Both the position numbers and the translations under genes were made by a program. A stretch of 64,000 bases of DNA from positions 1 to 64,000 of the forward strand of contig JAJRSO010000027.1 of NCBI GenBank assembly GCA_024278755.1, in the 5' to 3' direction. Below are positions 17,335 through 27,118 of this stretch, in pieces. This DNA is from Calditrichota bacterium. Lineage in GTDB: Bacteria > Calditrichota > Calditrichia > Calditrichales > Calditrichaceae. The notes below the pieces were generated by a model. The model ran no database searches, was not told the DNA's origin, and worked only from the letters and a program-made list of their open reading frames with translations. Each line of letters starts with the position of its first letter. Position 1 is the stretch's first letter.

Positions 17335-19409
17335 TGCAGAATTCCTCTCAGGCTAAATTACAAAAAGGGCGACTGATAATCGCTACGGTGCTGGTGGCCC
17401 TGTTCTGGGTTGCACTGGAAGTTAATCTGTTCTATCGACAGATTATCCAGCACGACCTGTTCGAGCAGGCGGCTGCAAAGCAGTATTTAAAGAAGATTCC
17501 GCTACGCGCCGCAAGGGGAGGCATTTACGATCGTCTTAATAATAAACTGGTTAACAATACGCTGCAATACGACTTAGCCGCCGATCCGCTGATCGTAAAG
17601 GATAAAAAAAAGCTGGCAAAGGCGTGCAGCAAAGCGCTGCATAAACCGGAAGCCTATTTTAAAAAGAAATTAGCCCGCAACAGCCGCTTTACCTATCTGG
17701 CCCGCGGAGTGTCCGATGAAGATATACGGGATATTTTGGCGCTCAAAGAACCGGGTCTAATTAAAAATAAAAGTTTTCGACGCGAATATCCCTATCGTAC
17801 CTACGCCGCGCAATTACTGGGATTTACCGATCCGGACGATCGGGGACTAAGCGGACTGGAACTGCAATTTGATAAAGAGCTGCGCGGAAAAGACGGTCAG
17901 GCGGTGATTCAATACAACGGGAAAAACCCCCGCAGGATGTTCTTTAATGCAGACAATCCCATCGAACAACCGATCAACGGCAGCGATATTTATTTAACGC
18001 TGGATAAGAATATTCAGACGGTCGCGGAAGAAGAGCTGGTCGCCGGTATAAAAAGAACGAGGGCCCGGGCCGGCATGGCGGTTGTTTTGGATCCTTTTTC
18101 CGGTGCGATATTGGCCATGGCCAATTATCCGGTTTATGATCCGAATCGGCAGCAGAATTATAAAAAACCGGCCAAACGGAACCGTTCCGTTACGGATGTG
18201 TTTGAGCCCGGTTCCACCATGAAAATTATTACGTCGGCGGCTATTTTACAGGAGCAGTTAAAAAACGAAAACGATATCGTGTTTTGCGATAAATACGAAT
18301 TGCACGGTCGAAAATTCCATGATACTAAAAAACACGGCTGGCTGAGTTTTAAAAAGGTCGTGGCGCTTTCTTCCAATATCGGCATGTTAAAACTGAGTGA
18401 AAAACTACCGCCCAACACCTTTTTCCGCTATCTGCGAAATTTCGGATTCGGCGCAAAAACGGGACTGGGGCTGAACGGAGAAAGTAACGGTATCCTGGAA
18501 AATCCGCAAAGATGGTCCGGTATTACCAAGGCTTCCCTTGCTATCGGTTACGGAATCGGGACAACGGCCATTCAAATGGCGGCCGCGTATGCGGCGGCCG
18601 TGAACGGCGGATATTTATACCGTCCTTATATTGTGGATCATATTGTAAACGCCTCCGGAGAAACGGAACAGGCGGCACAGCCGCTGATGGTGCGTCAGGT
18701 GATTTCGAAAGAAGTAAGCGCGAAGCTAAAGGAGTTTATGTACGCGGCCGTTGAAGACGGTACCGGCAAAGAGGCTCGGGTGAAAGGACTGATGGTGGGT
18801 GGAAAAACCGGAACCGCCCGCAAAATGGATCCCCGAACAAAACGGTATTCGACCAGCAAATACACCGCTTCTTTTATCGGTTTTGCGCCATACGATCATC
18901 CGCAGTATGTGTTGGCGGTAATCTTAGACGAACCGAAAATCAGCCATTACGGAGGCAGTACGGCCGCGCCGGTTTTCAGTAAAATAATGCAGCGGATCAT
19001 TTATCTTGACAAGCGAAACGAGCCTTCGGACGCACAGAACGGGTCGGGCGAAATTCTGGTTAAAAAAATGCATAAGCTGCCGCCCGTAACCGGTTTCCGG
19101 ATCGAAAATGCGCAGGCCTTGCTGGAAGCAAAAAAGATAGACTATAAAACGGTGGGAAGCGGTTCCTATGTGAAACGGGTATTTATAAAAGAGAAAACCA
19201 TTTATCTGGAACGGGGTGAATTGACTATCCGGCAGGACAAGGTGCCCCGGCTAACCGGTCTGACCCTGCGGGAGGCCATGCAAAAGGTGGATTTATCCCG
19301 CTTTCGAATAGAGCTCAAAGGAAACGCTTCCGGTGTGGTACAACGGCAGGAGCCCCCGCCCGGAAAACGGGTGCATAAACGAACATCTCTCATTTTGGTT
19401 TGCAATTAA
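17334..19409 (+). CDS. ftsI: penicillin-binding protein 3 type transpeptidase with PASTA repeats
   Basis: A 691-residue class B PBP that cross-links septal peptidoglycan. There is one N-terminal membrane segment (residues 13-33), a pedestal domain, then the transpeptidase motifs: FEPGSTMK with active Ser near 294, SSN in ALSSNIGM near 346, and GGKTGTA with Lys near 491. The last 120 residues contain two PASTA-like repeats (KLPPVTGFRIENAQALL and KVPRLTGLTLREAMQKV). These are more usual in Gram-positive PBPs but occur in some FCB bacteria. The start is GTG at 17334, overlapping the ftsL stop TAG by one base. A clean hairpin follows the gene. Confidence 0.95.
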   Translation: MQNSSQAKLQKGRLIIATVLVALFWVALEVNLFYRQIIQHDLFEQAAAKQYLKKIPLRAARGGIYDRLNNKLVNNTLQYDLAADPLIVKDKKKLAKACSKALHKPEAYFKKKLARNSRFTYLARGVSDEDIRDILALKEPGLIKNKSFRREYPYRTYAAQLLGFTDPDDRGLSGLELQFDKELRGKDGQAVIQYNGKNPRRMFFNADNPIEQPINGSDIYLTLDKNIQTVAEEELVAGIKRTRARAGMAVVLDPFSGAILAMANYPVYDPNRQQNYKKPAKRNRSVTDVFEPGSTMKIITSAAILQEQLKNENDIVFCDKYELHGRKFHDTKKHGWLSFKKVVALSSNIGMLKLSEKLPPNTFFRYLRNFGFGAKTGLGLNGESNGILENPQRWSGITKASLAIGYGIGTTAIQMAAAYAAAVNGGYLYRPYIVDHIVNASGETEQAAQPLMVRQVISKEVSAKLKEFMYAAVEDGTGKEARVKGLMVGGKTGTARKMDPRTKRYSTSKYTASFIGFAPYDHPQYVLAVILDEPKISHYGGSTAAPVFSKIMQRIIYLDKRNEPSDAQNGSGEILVKKMHKLPPVTGFRIENAQALLEAKKIDYKTVGSGSYVKRVFIKEKTIYLERGELTIRQDKVPRLTGLTLREAMQKVDLSRFRIELKGNASGVVQRQEPPPGKRVHKRTSLILVCN

Positions 19410-19410
19410 T

Positions 19411-19435
19411 AAGACCTTTCCGGCCGAAAGGTCTT
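19411..19435 (+). terminator. stem-loop between ftsI and murE
   Basis: A perfect 10-bp stem, AAGACCTTTC (19411-19420) with GAAAGGTCTT (19426-19435), closes a 5-base CGGCC loop two bases after ftsI ends. Only a short T-run follows (TCTTTGACGTTT). It may be a partial terminator, an attenuator or an mRNA-processing site within the dcw operon. Confidence 0.6.
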
Positions 19436-19493
19436 TGACGTTTAAAAGAAGGTTCGATTAGGAAACCGTTCAGTTAGTAAAGAAAATAGAAAC

Positions 19494-20972
19494 GTGAATC
19501 GTATGCAGGATAAAAACAAACAACCATCGGTAAAAGAACTGTTTAAAGGTGTTGAAGCGGATATCCCCAAAGCTCTGAAAAATGTTGCATTTAGCGGTCT
19601 GCATTACGATTCACGAAAGGTTACGCCGGGCGGCCTGTTTATTGCGGTAAGAGGGTTTAATTCCGACGGGCACGATTATCTTGCAAAGGTTTTGCAGGCG
19701 GGAGCGGCCGCGGCTGTTGTGGAAAAGAGAGACGCCGCAATTGATTTACCGCAAATTATTGTGAAAGACAGCCGCAAAGCAATGGCGGCGCTGGCCTTTA
19801 ATTTTTACAGGGAGCGGATTGAAGGACTTATCCTGGCGGGGATTACCGGAACCAACGGTAAAACCAGCACGGCCTTTCTACTGCAATCCATTTTAAATGA
19901 GAGCGGGAAAGCGGCCGGACTCATCGGCACCATTGCCTACGAAGTGGGCGGAAAAAAAATAACGGCCTGGAACACCACGCCCGAAGCCGTCGATATTTGC
20001 GCGATGCTCAGTGAGATGGCCGCAAGCGGAAGTCGTTCGGCCGTTCTCGAAGTTTCGTCGCATGCGCTGGCCCTGAACCGGGCCGACGGATTGCCCTTTG
20101 ATGTGGCCGTGTTTACGAATCTTACCCGCGACCATTTGGATTTTCATAAAACGGAAGCCGCCTATTTTGCAGCCAAAGCGCATCTGTTCACTCTGCTCAA
20201 AGCAGAGGGTACGGCCGTACTTAATTTGGATGACGCGCATGGGCGGCGGCTGGCAAAATCATTAAACGGAAAAATAGTGACCTACGGATTTGATGAATCC
20301 GCCGATGTACGCATTAAAAACTGGTCCGGCAGTATTTCCGGCTTGCAGATTGAATTGCACACCGATGCCGGCAAGTTAAAACTGAATTCAAAATTAATCG
20401 GTGCATTTAATGTGTTCAATATTTCGGCGGCGGCCGCGGCGGGTTTTGCGCTCGGCTTGGATTTGGAACGTATTAAACAGGGTATTGAAACGCTGGAAAC
20501 CGTTCCGGGACGCTTGCAGGTACATCCGTTAAAGCAGGATGTGAATGCCGTAATCGATTATGCGCACACGCCGGACGCGCTGGAAAAGGCGCTGCAGGCC
20601 CTGCGGGAAATTGCCTCCCGCCGGCTGATTGTACTGTTCGGCGCAGGCGGCGATCGCGATACGGGTAAACGGCCGCTTATGGGCAGAGCCGCGGAAGAAA
20701 ACGCGGATGTCTGTATCGTAACCACCGATAACCCGCGTACCGAAGATCCGGAGCGGATTATCGGGGATATTGTGGAAGGAATGTCGGATAAAAGTAAACG
20801 CGTCGTCATTGCGGATCGCCGTGAGGCCATTGAATATGCGGTAAAAACGGCGCAGGCCGGCGATACGATTTTAATTGCCGGCAAAGGACACGAAACCTAT
20901 CAGGATATAAACAGGGTAAAATATGATTTTGACGAAGTGGCTGTTTTAAGAGAGGCGGCTACTCATGGGTAA
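19494..20972 (+). CDS. murE: UDP-MurNAc-tripeptide synthetase (meso-DAP type)
   Basis: A 492-residue cytoplasmic Mur ligase that adds the third amino acid to UDP-MurNAc-L-Ala-D-Glu. The P-loop is TGTNGKTSTAFLL (near residues 120-132). DNPR near residue 413 is the signature of enzymes that use meso-diaminopimelate rather than lysine, so the wall is DAP-type. The start is GTG 19494 or ATG 19503; neither has a strong ribosome-binding site. The 84-bp gap and hairpin before it make this one of the few breaks in the dcw cluster. The end overlaps murF by eight bases. Confidence 0.95.
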   Translation: MNRMQDKNKQPSVKELFKGVEADIPKALKNVAFSGLHYDSRKVTPGGLFIAVRGFNSDGHDYLAKVLQAGAAAAVVEKRDAAIDLPQIIVKDSRKAMAALAFNFYRERIEGLILAGITGTNGKTSTAFLLQSILNESGKAAGLIGTIAYEVGGKKITAWNTTPEAVDICAMLSEMAASGSRSAVLEVSSHALALNRADGLPFDVAVFTNLTRDHLDFHKTEAAYFAAKAHLFTLLKAEGTAVLNLDDAHGRRLAKSLNGKIVTYGFDESADVRIKNWSGSISGLQIELHTDAGKLKLNSKLIGAFNVFNISAAAAAGFALGLDLERIKQGIETLETVPGRLQVHPLKQDVNAVIDYAHTPDALEKALQALREIASRRLIVLFGAGGDRDTGKRPLMGRAAEENADVCIVTTDNPRTEDPERIIGDIVEGMSDKSKRVVIADRREAIEYAVKTAQAGDTILIAGKGHETYQDINRVKYDFDEVAVLREAATHG

Positions 20973-22314
20973 AATTGCCGCGGAAGAGTTTAAAAGACTG
21001 AAGATTGTTCAGTTTCGAAATGTGGAACTTAATAACGGCGATAAAATCAACGGAGTCAGTACGGATTCGCGCCGGATTGAACAGGGCGAGGTCTTTTGGG
21101 TATTAAGCGGCGACCGTTTTGACGGACACGATTATGTGGAACAGGTACAGGATAAGGCGCTGTTTTCGGTAATTGCGTCCGATCAGGCCCATCGTTTTAA
21201 AGATACATCCTTTGGATTGGCGCTTGTTCCGGATACGCTGAAAGCGTTGCAGGAACTGGCCCGGTTGCACCGCTCCCGTTTTGATATTCCGCTGCTGGCG
21301 CTTACCGGTTCCAACGGCAAGACTACCGTAAAAGAAATGATTTCCACTGTACTTAAAACAAAACTGAACGTACATAAAACCGCAGGGAATCTGAATAATC
21401 ACATCGGCTGTCCGTTGACCCTGTTAAAGCTGGCCGAAGAATATCAGGCAGCGGTGATCGAGCTGGGCAGCAACCATCCCGGTGAAATTAAAACGCTGGC
21501 GGATATTGCGCAGCCCACTCAGGCCCTGATAACAAATGTGGGCGCGGCGCATCTGGAATTTTTTAAAACTACGGAAACGGTTGCCAAAGAAAAACTGTCT
21601 CTGTTCGACGCCCTGCCGTCCGACGGGCTTATCTACCGAAATCTGGACGATCCGTTCATTCGAAAATACGATTGCGGCGGCCGGACGACGGTTTCGTTCT
21701 CTTTAAAAGAAAAGGCAGACGCGCAAGGGAAATTATTGGAAATTGATAGCAAAGGCCGGGCCCGCTTTATTTTAAACGGAAGCACGGAAATCCGCCTACA
21801 GGTACCGGGCGCGCACAATGCGCTAAACGCCCTGGCCGCGGCGGCGGTCGGTTTGCAGTTCGGCTTGTTGCGGGCAGAAATCAAAGAAGCGCTGGAAGCA
21901 TTTACCAGCACGGATAAGCGTATGCAGGTAATCGAAAAATCGGGCGTCACATTTTTAAACGACGGTTACAATGCCAATCCCGATTCCACAGCGGCGGCGC
22001 TTTCGGCCTTAAATGAAATGACGGTTTCCGGGAAACGATACATCATTCTCGGCGATATGCTGGAGCTGGGCGGCGAGAGTGGGGAATGGCACCGGAAAAT
22101 TATTGAACAGGCTCTGGAACTAAATCCGGCCGGCCTGTTTTTGTTCGGTTCCGAAATGCGGCAGGCGGCCGGACAGACCGGCGGCGCGTGGGTATTTGAT
22201 ACGCATCATGCCATTGCTGCGGAACTGAAGAAACGGCTGCATCCGGGGGATTTGGTGCTTTTAAAGGGATCGCGCAGTATGCAGATGGAAAAAATCCTGG
22301 AAGAATTTATTTAA
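20965..22314 (+). CDS. murF: UDP-MurNAc-tripeptide:D-Ala-D-Ala ligase
   Basis: A 449-residue Mur ligase that completes the UDP-MurNAc-pentapeptide by adding D-Ala-D-Ala. The order of domains is a UDP-binding N-terminal domain, a P-loop TGSNGKTTVKEM (near residues 114-125) and a C-terminal domain with NDGYNANPDS (near 332-341). Length is normal. The ATG at 20965 lies within the end of murE, preceded by AGAGGCG, so translation is coupled. The D-Ala-D-Ala ligase (ddl) that supplies its substrate is not in this window. Confidence 0.95.
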   Translation: MGKIAAEEFKRLKIVQFRNVELNNGDKINGVSTDSRRIEQGEVFWVLSGDRFDGHDYVEQVQDKALFSVIASDQAHRFKDTSFGLALVPDTLKALQELARLHRSRFDIPLLALTGSNGKTTVKEMISTVLKTKLNVHKTAGNLNNHIGCPLTLLKLAEEYQAAVIELGSNHPGEIKTLADIAQPTQALITNVGAAHLEFFKTTETVAKEKLSLFDALPSDGLIYRNLDDPFIRKYDCGGRTTVSFSLKEKADAQGKLLEIDSKGRARFILNGSTEIRLQVPGAHNALNALAAAAVGLQFGLLRAEIKEALEAFTSTDKRMQVIEKSGVTFLNDGYNANPDSTAAALSALNEMTVSGKRYIILGDMLELGGESGEWHRKIIEQALELNPAGLFLFGSEMRQAAGQTGGAWVFDTHHAIAAELKKRLHPGDLVLLKGSRSMQMEKILEEFI

Positions 22315-22327
22315 CAGCGGAAAAACC

Positions 22328-23431
22328 ATGCTGGCAAAATTTTTATATCAGTTTACAGATTATTTTATCGGATTTAATGTATTTCGTTACATCACGGTAC
22401 GCGCCGCTTTGGCGGCGGTAACCGCTCTTTTAGTTGCCGCCTGGATTGGCCCGCGTTTTATCCGCATGTTGCAAAAATATCAAATCGGCGAGGAAATCCG
22501 CACCAACGGGCCGGAATCCCACCAGGCCAAAAAAGGAACGCCGACCATGGGTGGGTTGATCATCCTGGCGGCGATTATTATCTCGGTATTGCTCTGGGCG
22601 GATTTAAGCAATATGTACCTGCTACTGATTATGATGGCGGTTCTGACTATGGGACTGGTTGGTTTCATTGACGATTATTTAAAGGCCATATTAAAATTTA
22701 AAAAAGGTCTGGTGGGACGCTATAAACTGGTCGGGCAAATCAGCCTGGGGTTGCTTATCGGACTGGTTATTTATTTTCATCCGGCGTTCGCGGGATTGCA
22801 TTCCAATACCAGCGTTCCCTTTTTTAAAAACTTGGAAATCGATTTGGGGCCGTTCTATATTTTGCTGGTGATCTTTGTACTAACCGGCTCGTCCAATGCG
22901 GTGAATCTGACCGACGGACTGGACGGTTTGGCGGCCGGGCTTTCGGGTGTGGCTTTTATTGCGCTGGCGGCCATTGCCTATGTGTCCAGCAACGTGAATA
23001 TCAGTTCTTATTTAAATGTGATTTACCTGCCCGGCGCGCAGGAGCTGACCATTTTTTGCCTTGCGGTGTTCGGAGCGGCCATCGGCTTTTTATGGTACAA
23101 CGCCTATCCGGCGGAAATTTTTATGGGCGATACCGGTTCGCTGGCCCTGGGCAGCGCGTTGGGAACGGCCGCGGTTTTATTAAAGAAAGAGCTTTTGCTT
23201 CTGCTGATTGCCGGGGTTTTTATCGCCGAGGTGCTGTCGGTTATTATCCAGACAACCTGGTTTAAATATACGAAAAAGAAATACGGCGAAGGGCGGCGGA
23301 TTTTTCGCATGGCGCCTTTTCACCACCATTTTGAACTAAAAGGCTGGCACGAATCCAAAGTGGTTGTGCGCTTTTGGATTATCGGAATTCTGCTGGCGCT
23401 GCTTAGTTTAGCCACCTTCAAAACACAGTAG
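22328..23431 (+). CDS. mraY: phospho-MurNAc-pentapeptide translocase
   Basis: A 367-residue inner-membrane enzyme with about 10 segments that transfers phospho-MurNAc-pentapeptide to undecaprenyl phosphate, making lipid I. The catalytic aspartates are in GFIDDYLKAILKF (near residues 112-124). NAVNLTDGLDGLAAG (near 190-204), GDTGSLALG (near 266-274) and the MAPFHHHFELKGW stretch (near 329-341) are all family signatures. It lies 13 bp after murF and two bases before murD. Confidence 0.97.
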   Translation: MLAKFLYQFTDYFIGFNVFRYITVRAALAAVTALLVAAWIGPRFIRMLQKYQIGEEIRTNGPESHQAKKGTPTMGGLIILAAIIISVLLWADLSNMYLLLIMMAVLTMGLVGFIDDYLKAILKFKKGLVGRYKLVGQISLGLLIGLVIYFHPAFAGLHSNTSVPFFKNLEIDLGPFYILLVIFVLTGSSNAVNLTDGLDGLAAGLSGVAFIALAAIAYVSSNVNISSYLNVIYLPGAQELTIFCLAVFGAAIGFLWYNAYPAEIFMGDTGSLALGSALGTAAVLLKKELLLLLIAGVFIAEVLSVIIQTTWFKYTKKKYGEGRRIFRMAPFHHHFELKGWHESKVVVRFWIIGILLALLSLATFKTQ

Positions 23432-23433
23432 CG

Positions 23434-24777
23434 ATGATGAAAAATATAAAAGACAAAAAAGTAACCATTCTCGGCGCGGCGCGCAGCGGCATTGCGGCGG
23501 CCAAACTATTTAAAACCCTCGGGGCACTTCCGTTTGTAAGTGACTCGGCCTCAGAAGCGCATAAGAAAGAGCAGGCGGAACTCTTGCAAAAATCCGGAAT
23601 CATTTATGAATTCGGCGGACACAGCGCCACCGTTTTTGAGGCCGATTTTGCCGTTTTGAGTCCGGGGATTCCGCAGCGTTCCAAAATTGTGCAATCCCTG
23701 CTGGAAAAACAGATTCCGGTCTATTCCGAAATTGAAGTCGCTTCCTGGTTTTGCAAAGGCGGGCTGATTGCCGTGACCGGTTCCAACGGCAAAACAACCA
23801 CAACGACCCTGATTGGTGAAATGCTGAGACAAAAATATCCGCAGGCGCAGGCGGCCGGAAATATCGGCAGTCCTTTTTCGGATGCGGTTTTGAAAACGAC
23901 GGAGGATGGCTGGACCGTGGTGGAAGTCTCCAGCTTTCAGTTGGAGACCATCGACGCCTTTCATCCCAGTCAGGCGGTAGTGCTCAATTTCGCGCCGAAC
24001 CATCTGGATCGCTACGATGATTACGACGCTTATTTGGCAGCCAAGTGGCGGGTGGTAAAAAACATAGATGCGGATGATTATCTGATATACAACGCCGCCG
24101 ACGTCCGTTTATCTGAACAGGTACGGGAAAAAGAAGCGCGGAAAATGGGTTTTGATATCGAAGGAAACGAGGGCCGTGCGGCCTGGTTTGACGGCCGGTC
24201 CATTTTTCTGCAGGGAGAAGAGTTAATCAACGTGCAGGAGATGAAACTGCGTGGAAAGCATAATTATATGAACGCCATGGCGGCCGCTTTGGCAGCGCGG
24301 AATGCCGGCGTCTCTTTAAAAGAGATCCGCACGGTGCTGCAAAGTTTTAGCGGTGTGGAACACCGATTGGAATTTTGCGCCGTTAAGAAGGGAGTAAAAT
24401 TTATTAACGATTCCAAGGCCACCACGGTGGAATCGCTTTCGTTTGCCCTGCAGAGTTTTGATACGCCCATTATACTGATTGCCGGCGGAAAAGATAAGGG
24501 CAGTAATTTTACGAAGCTGAATGAATTGATAAGCCGTTTTGTAAAAACGGTGGTTTTAATCGGAACCGCGGCCGAAAAAATGGAACAGGCCTGGCAGGGG
24601 ATAAAACCGTTGCGCCATGCCGCCACATTGGAAGAGGCCGTTCGGACGGCGGCGGAACTGGCTGAAAATGGCGAGGTTGTGCTGCTCTCGCCGGCCTGCG
24701 CCAGTTTCGATATGTTTGCGGATTTTGAAGATCGCGGACGGCAGTTCAAAGCGATAGTACACGATTTAGAAGATTAG
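23434..24777 (+). CDS. murD: UDP-MurNAc-L-Ala:D-Glu ligase
   Basis: A 447-residue Mur ligase that adds D-glutamate to UDP-MurNAc-L-Ala. A Rossmann-like N-terminal domain (VTILGAARSGIAAAKL) binds UDP-MurNAc. The ATP P-loop is TGSNGKTTTTTLIGE near residues 115-129, and the C-terminal part contains NDSKATTVES and IAGGKDKGSNF, typical of MurD. Two successive Met codons at 23434 and 23437 are possible starts. The gene begins two bases after mraY. Confidence 0.95.
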   Translation: MMKNIKDKKVTILGAARSGIAAAKLFKTLGALPFVSDSASEAHKKEQAELLQKSGIIYEFGGHSATVFEADFAVLSPGIPQRSKIVQSLLEKQIPVYSEIEVASWFCKGGLIAVTGSNGKTTTTTLIGEMLRQKYPQAQAAGNIGSPFSDAVLKTTEDGWTVVEVSSFQLETIDAFHPSQAVVLNFAPNHLDRYDDYDAYLAAKWRVVKNIDADDYLIYNAADVRLSEQVREKEARKMGFDIEGNEGRAAWFDGRSIFLQGEELINVQEMKLRGKHNYMNAMAAALAARNAGVSLKEIRTVLQSFSGVEHRLEFCAVKKGVKFINDSKATTVESLSFALQSFDTPIILIAGGKDKGSNFTKLNELISRFVKTVVLIGTAAEKMEQAWQGIKPLRHAATLEEAVRTAAELAENGEVVLLSPACASFDMFADFEDRGRQFKAIVHDLED

Positions 24778-24834
24778 GAAGCGCAAAATAAATAGCCGGC
24801 AAATCTGGCAAGACACAAGAAGGAAAGTAAAGGA

Positions 24835-25998
24835 ATGAAAAAAGGCAGGGTCGATTTAACGCTGGTAATTATGGTCACATTTTTATTAACCGCCGGGATG
24901 GTAATGGTTTTCAGTTCCAGCTCCATGATTGCCGTTAATAAATACGGTACGCTGACACATTTTTTTCTGAAACAGATGATGTGGAGCGCTTTTGCCCTGT
25001 CACTGATGATCCTGTTTTCCAATATTAATTATAAAACATTAAAGAAATACAAACTGCCTGTGGCGGGAATTATTATCAGTTTTGTATTACTTGCGGGATT
25101 GTTTGTATTTGGCGCTAAAATGAACGGCGCGCGGCGCTGGTATAATTTAGGCGTCGGCAGTTTTCAGCCTTCGGAACTGGCAAAGCTGGCGGTGATTGTC
25201 TATTTCGCCTACTATTTGTCATCGGCAAAAAAGAATATCCGCGATTTAAAAATGGGATTGTTACCCCTGCTCGGTATCCTGGGGGGATTAATGGCGCTCA
25301 TTGCCGTTCAGCCCGATTTAAGTACGGCGCTGATGCTGGGAGTCGTCGGAGGAACCCTGCTTTTGATCAGCCGGGCTAAAATATCCCATTTGGCCATGCT
25401 GAGTTTACCGCTCATACCGGCTGTAATTCTGGGCATCAACCGCCAGAGCTTTCGCCTGCGGAGGCTGCACGAGTGGTTGGCCGGCTGGGAAAACCCTCTG
25501 CATGCCGGGTACCAGATCAAACAATCTCTTATCGGCCTTGGACGCGGCGGCATGTTTGGGCAGAGTCTCGGGCAAAGCAAACAGAAATTTCTCTTCCTGC
25601 CCGATTCGCATACGGATTTTATCTTTTCGATCATCGGGGAAGAGTGGGGTTTTCTCGGCACAACGCTGATTTTGATTGCCTTTATGATTATTTTTTACCG
25701 GGGGCTGGTCATTGCCCGCCGGGTGCCGGATCCCTTCGGAAAATTTCTGGCGGTGGGAATTGTATTGAATATTGTGGCATATGCGCTCATCAATGCGGCG
25801 GTAGTCAGTATGCTGGTTCCGGCCACGGGTTTGCCTATGCCGTTTATCAGTTACGGGGGATCCAATCTGCTTTTTCTGGGGGCGGCTATGGGGATTCTGC
25901 TGAATATTTCGCGTCAGATGACGCCGGCCGGAGCCAATTATGTAGATTATAAACAGAACCGTGAACGCTATTTAAAAACAGTCATTGCGGCGGATTAA
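24835..25998 (+). CDS. ftsW: septal peptidoglycan polymerase FtsW (SEDS)
   Basis: A 387-residue SEDS-family inner-membrane glycosyltransferase with about 10 segments that polymerises lipid II at the septum, working with FtsI. The signature near the C-terminus is VPATGLPMPFISYGGSN (around residues 325-341), and GARRWYNLGVGSFQPSELAK (near 98-117) is the SEDS loop. AAAGGA precedes ATG 24835. A second SEDS protein, the RodA type, is encoded at 33406-34626 beside its own class B PBP. That pairing supports assigning this copy to division. Confidence 0.93.
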   Translation: MKKGRVDLTLVIMVTFLLTAGMVMVFSSSSMIAVNKYGTLTHFFLKQMMWSAFALSLMILFSNINYKTLKKYKLPVAGIIISFVLLAGLFVFGAKMNGARRWYNLGVGSFQPSELAKLAVIVYFAYYLSSAKKNIRDLKMGLLPLLGILGGLMALIAVQPDLSTALMLGVVGGTLLLISRAKISHLAMLSLPLIPAVILGINRQSFRLRRLHEWLAGWENPLHAGYQIKQSLIGLGRGGMFGQSLGQSKQKFLFLPDSHTDFIFSIIGEEWGFLGTTLILIAFMIIFYRGLVIARRVPDPFGKFLAVGIVLNIVAYALINAAVVSMLVPATGLPMPFISYGGSNLLFLGAAMGILLNISRQMTPAGANYVDYKQNRERYLKTVIAAD

Positions 25999-26002
25999 AA
26001 AT

Positions 26003-27118
26003 ATGAAGGGGCAATTACGGGTAGCTTTTGCCGGGGGCGGCACCGGAGGACATGTGTTCCCGGCGCTGAATATGGCAAATGCCATCAAAAATGAATGGCA
26101 GGCAGATTTCCTCTTTTTTGGAACGCAGCGCGGTCTGGAACACATAAAAATACCGGAGGCGGGCTATCCGCTGGAATATATTCCGGCGGCCGGTTTTCAG
26201 CGCCGCATAACGGTAAAAAATTTATCATTTCCGTGGAAATTGTATAAGAGTATGCGCATCAGCAAAACAAAACTGAACGAATTTAATCCGCATCTCGTCA
26301 TTGGAACGGGAGGCTACGTGATGGGCCCGGTGCTTAAATCGGCGCAGAAACTGGGAATTCCCACGATACTGCAGGAACAAAATAGTTTCCCAGGCGTCTC
26401 CACGCGTCTGCTGGCAAAAAAAGCAAAGTTGATTTTTCTGGCCTATCCCGAGGCCAAAGAATTTTTGCAGACACAGGCCAAAGTTCTGGTTACAGGCAAT
26501 CCCATTTATACGGAAGCGGTGGAAGAATCGAGGGAAGCGCTGCAACAGGCCTTTCATCTGGAAGAGGATAAAAAAGTGATTCTGATTTTTGGCGGCAGTC
26601 AGGGCGCCGCCAGTATCAATCAGGCTATTAAGGAAATGCTGCTTGCGGATGGTTTGCCGAAAGGGTATCAACTGCTGTGGCAGACCGGTATGAACGAAAT
26701 TGATGCGGCGCATCATTTTATCGCGGAAAATAACATTCGATTTGTACAGCCCTTTCCTTTTATTAATGGGATGCAACGGGCCTATGCTGTGGCCGATTTT
26801 GCCGTCTGCCGGGCCGGCGCAATGACACTTTCCGAATTAGCCGCCGCCGGATTGCCTTCCGTTTTGGTACCCTACCCCTTTGCGGCCGGGGACCACCAGA
26901 CTAAGAACGCGCAGGCGCTGGAAAGCCGGAAGGCAGCCATCGTGGTAAATGATGATGCGGATTTAAGTAAGAATCTAAGCCGGATTGTATTTGAGCTGGC
27001 GGAAGATGAACCTAAACGAAGAATGATGAGCGCCCGCTCGGCGGGAATGCACCATGCGGACACTTATAAACAGATGATCGCCGCCATTAAACGGCTGTTA
27101 GAAGGAAATGTGAATTGA
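26003..27118 (+). CDS. murG: lipid II synthase (UDP-GlcNAc transferase)
   Basis: A 371-residue peripheral membrane glycosyltransferase that adds GlcNAc to lipid I. It opens with the VAFAGGGTGGHVFPALN motif (residues 7-23). The C-terminal half contains FGGSQGAASINQ (near 192-203) and CRAGAMTLSELAAAGLPSVL (near 265-284), typical MurG donor-binding stretches. I start it at ATG 26003, four bases after the ftsW stop; a TTG at 25985 inside ftsW is in frame and would add six residues. The stop overlaps the murC start codon (TTGA). Confidence 0.95.
   Translation: MKGQLRVAFAGGGTGGHVFPALNMANAIKNEWQADFLFFGTQRGLEHIKIPEAGYPLEYIPAAGFQRRITVKNLSFPWKLYKSMRISKTKLNEFNPHLVIGTGGYVMGPVLKSAQKLGIPTILQEQNSFPGVSTRLLAKKAKLIFLAYPEAKEFLQTQAKVLVTGNPIYTEAVEESREALQQAFHLEEDKKVILIFGGSQGAASINQAIKEMLLADGLPKGYQLLWQTGMNEIDAAHHFIAENNIRFVQPFPFINGMQRAYAVADFAVCRAGAMTLSELAAAGLPSVLVPYPFAAGDHQTKNAQALESRKAAIVVNDDADLSKNLSRIVFELAEDEPKRRMMSARSAGMHHADTYKQMIAAIKRLLEGNVN

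Noticed and set aside
19452-19470. tRNA-like T-loop (GGTTCGATT)
   Set aside because: The flanking bases do not form a T-stem, acceptor stem or anticodon arm; it is a chance match in the ftsI-murE gap.
24778-24834. Missing gene between murD and ftsW
   Set aside because: The gap is only 57 bases and holds just the ribosome-binding site of ftsW.
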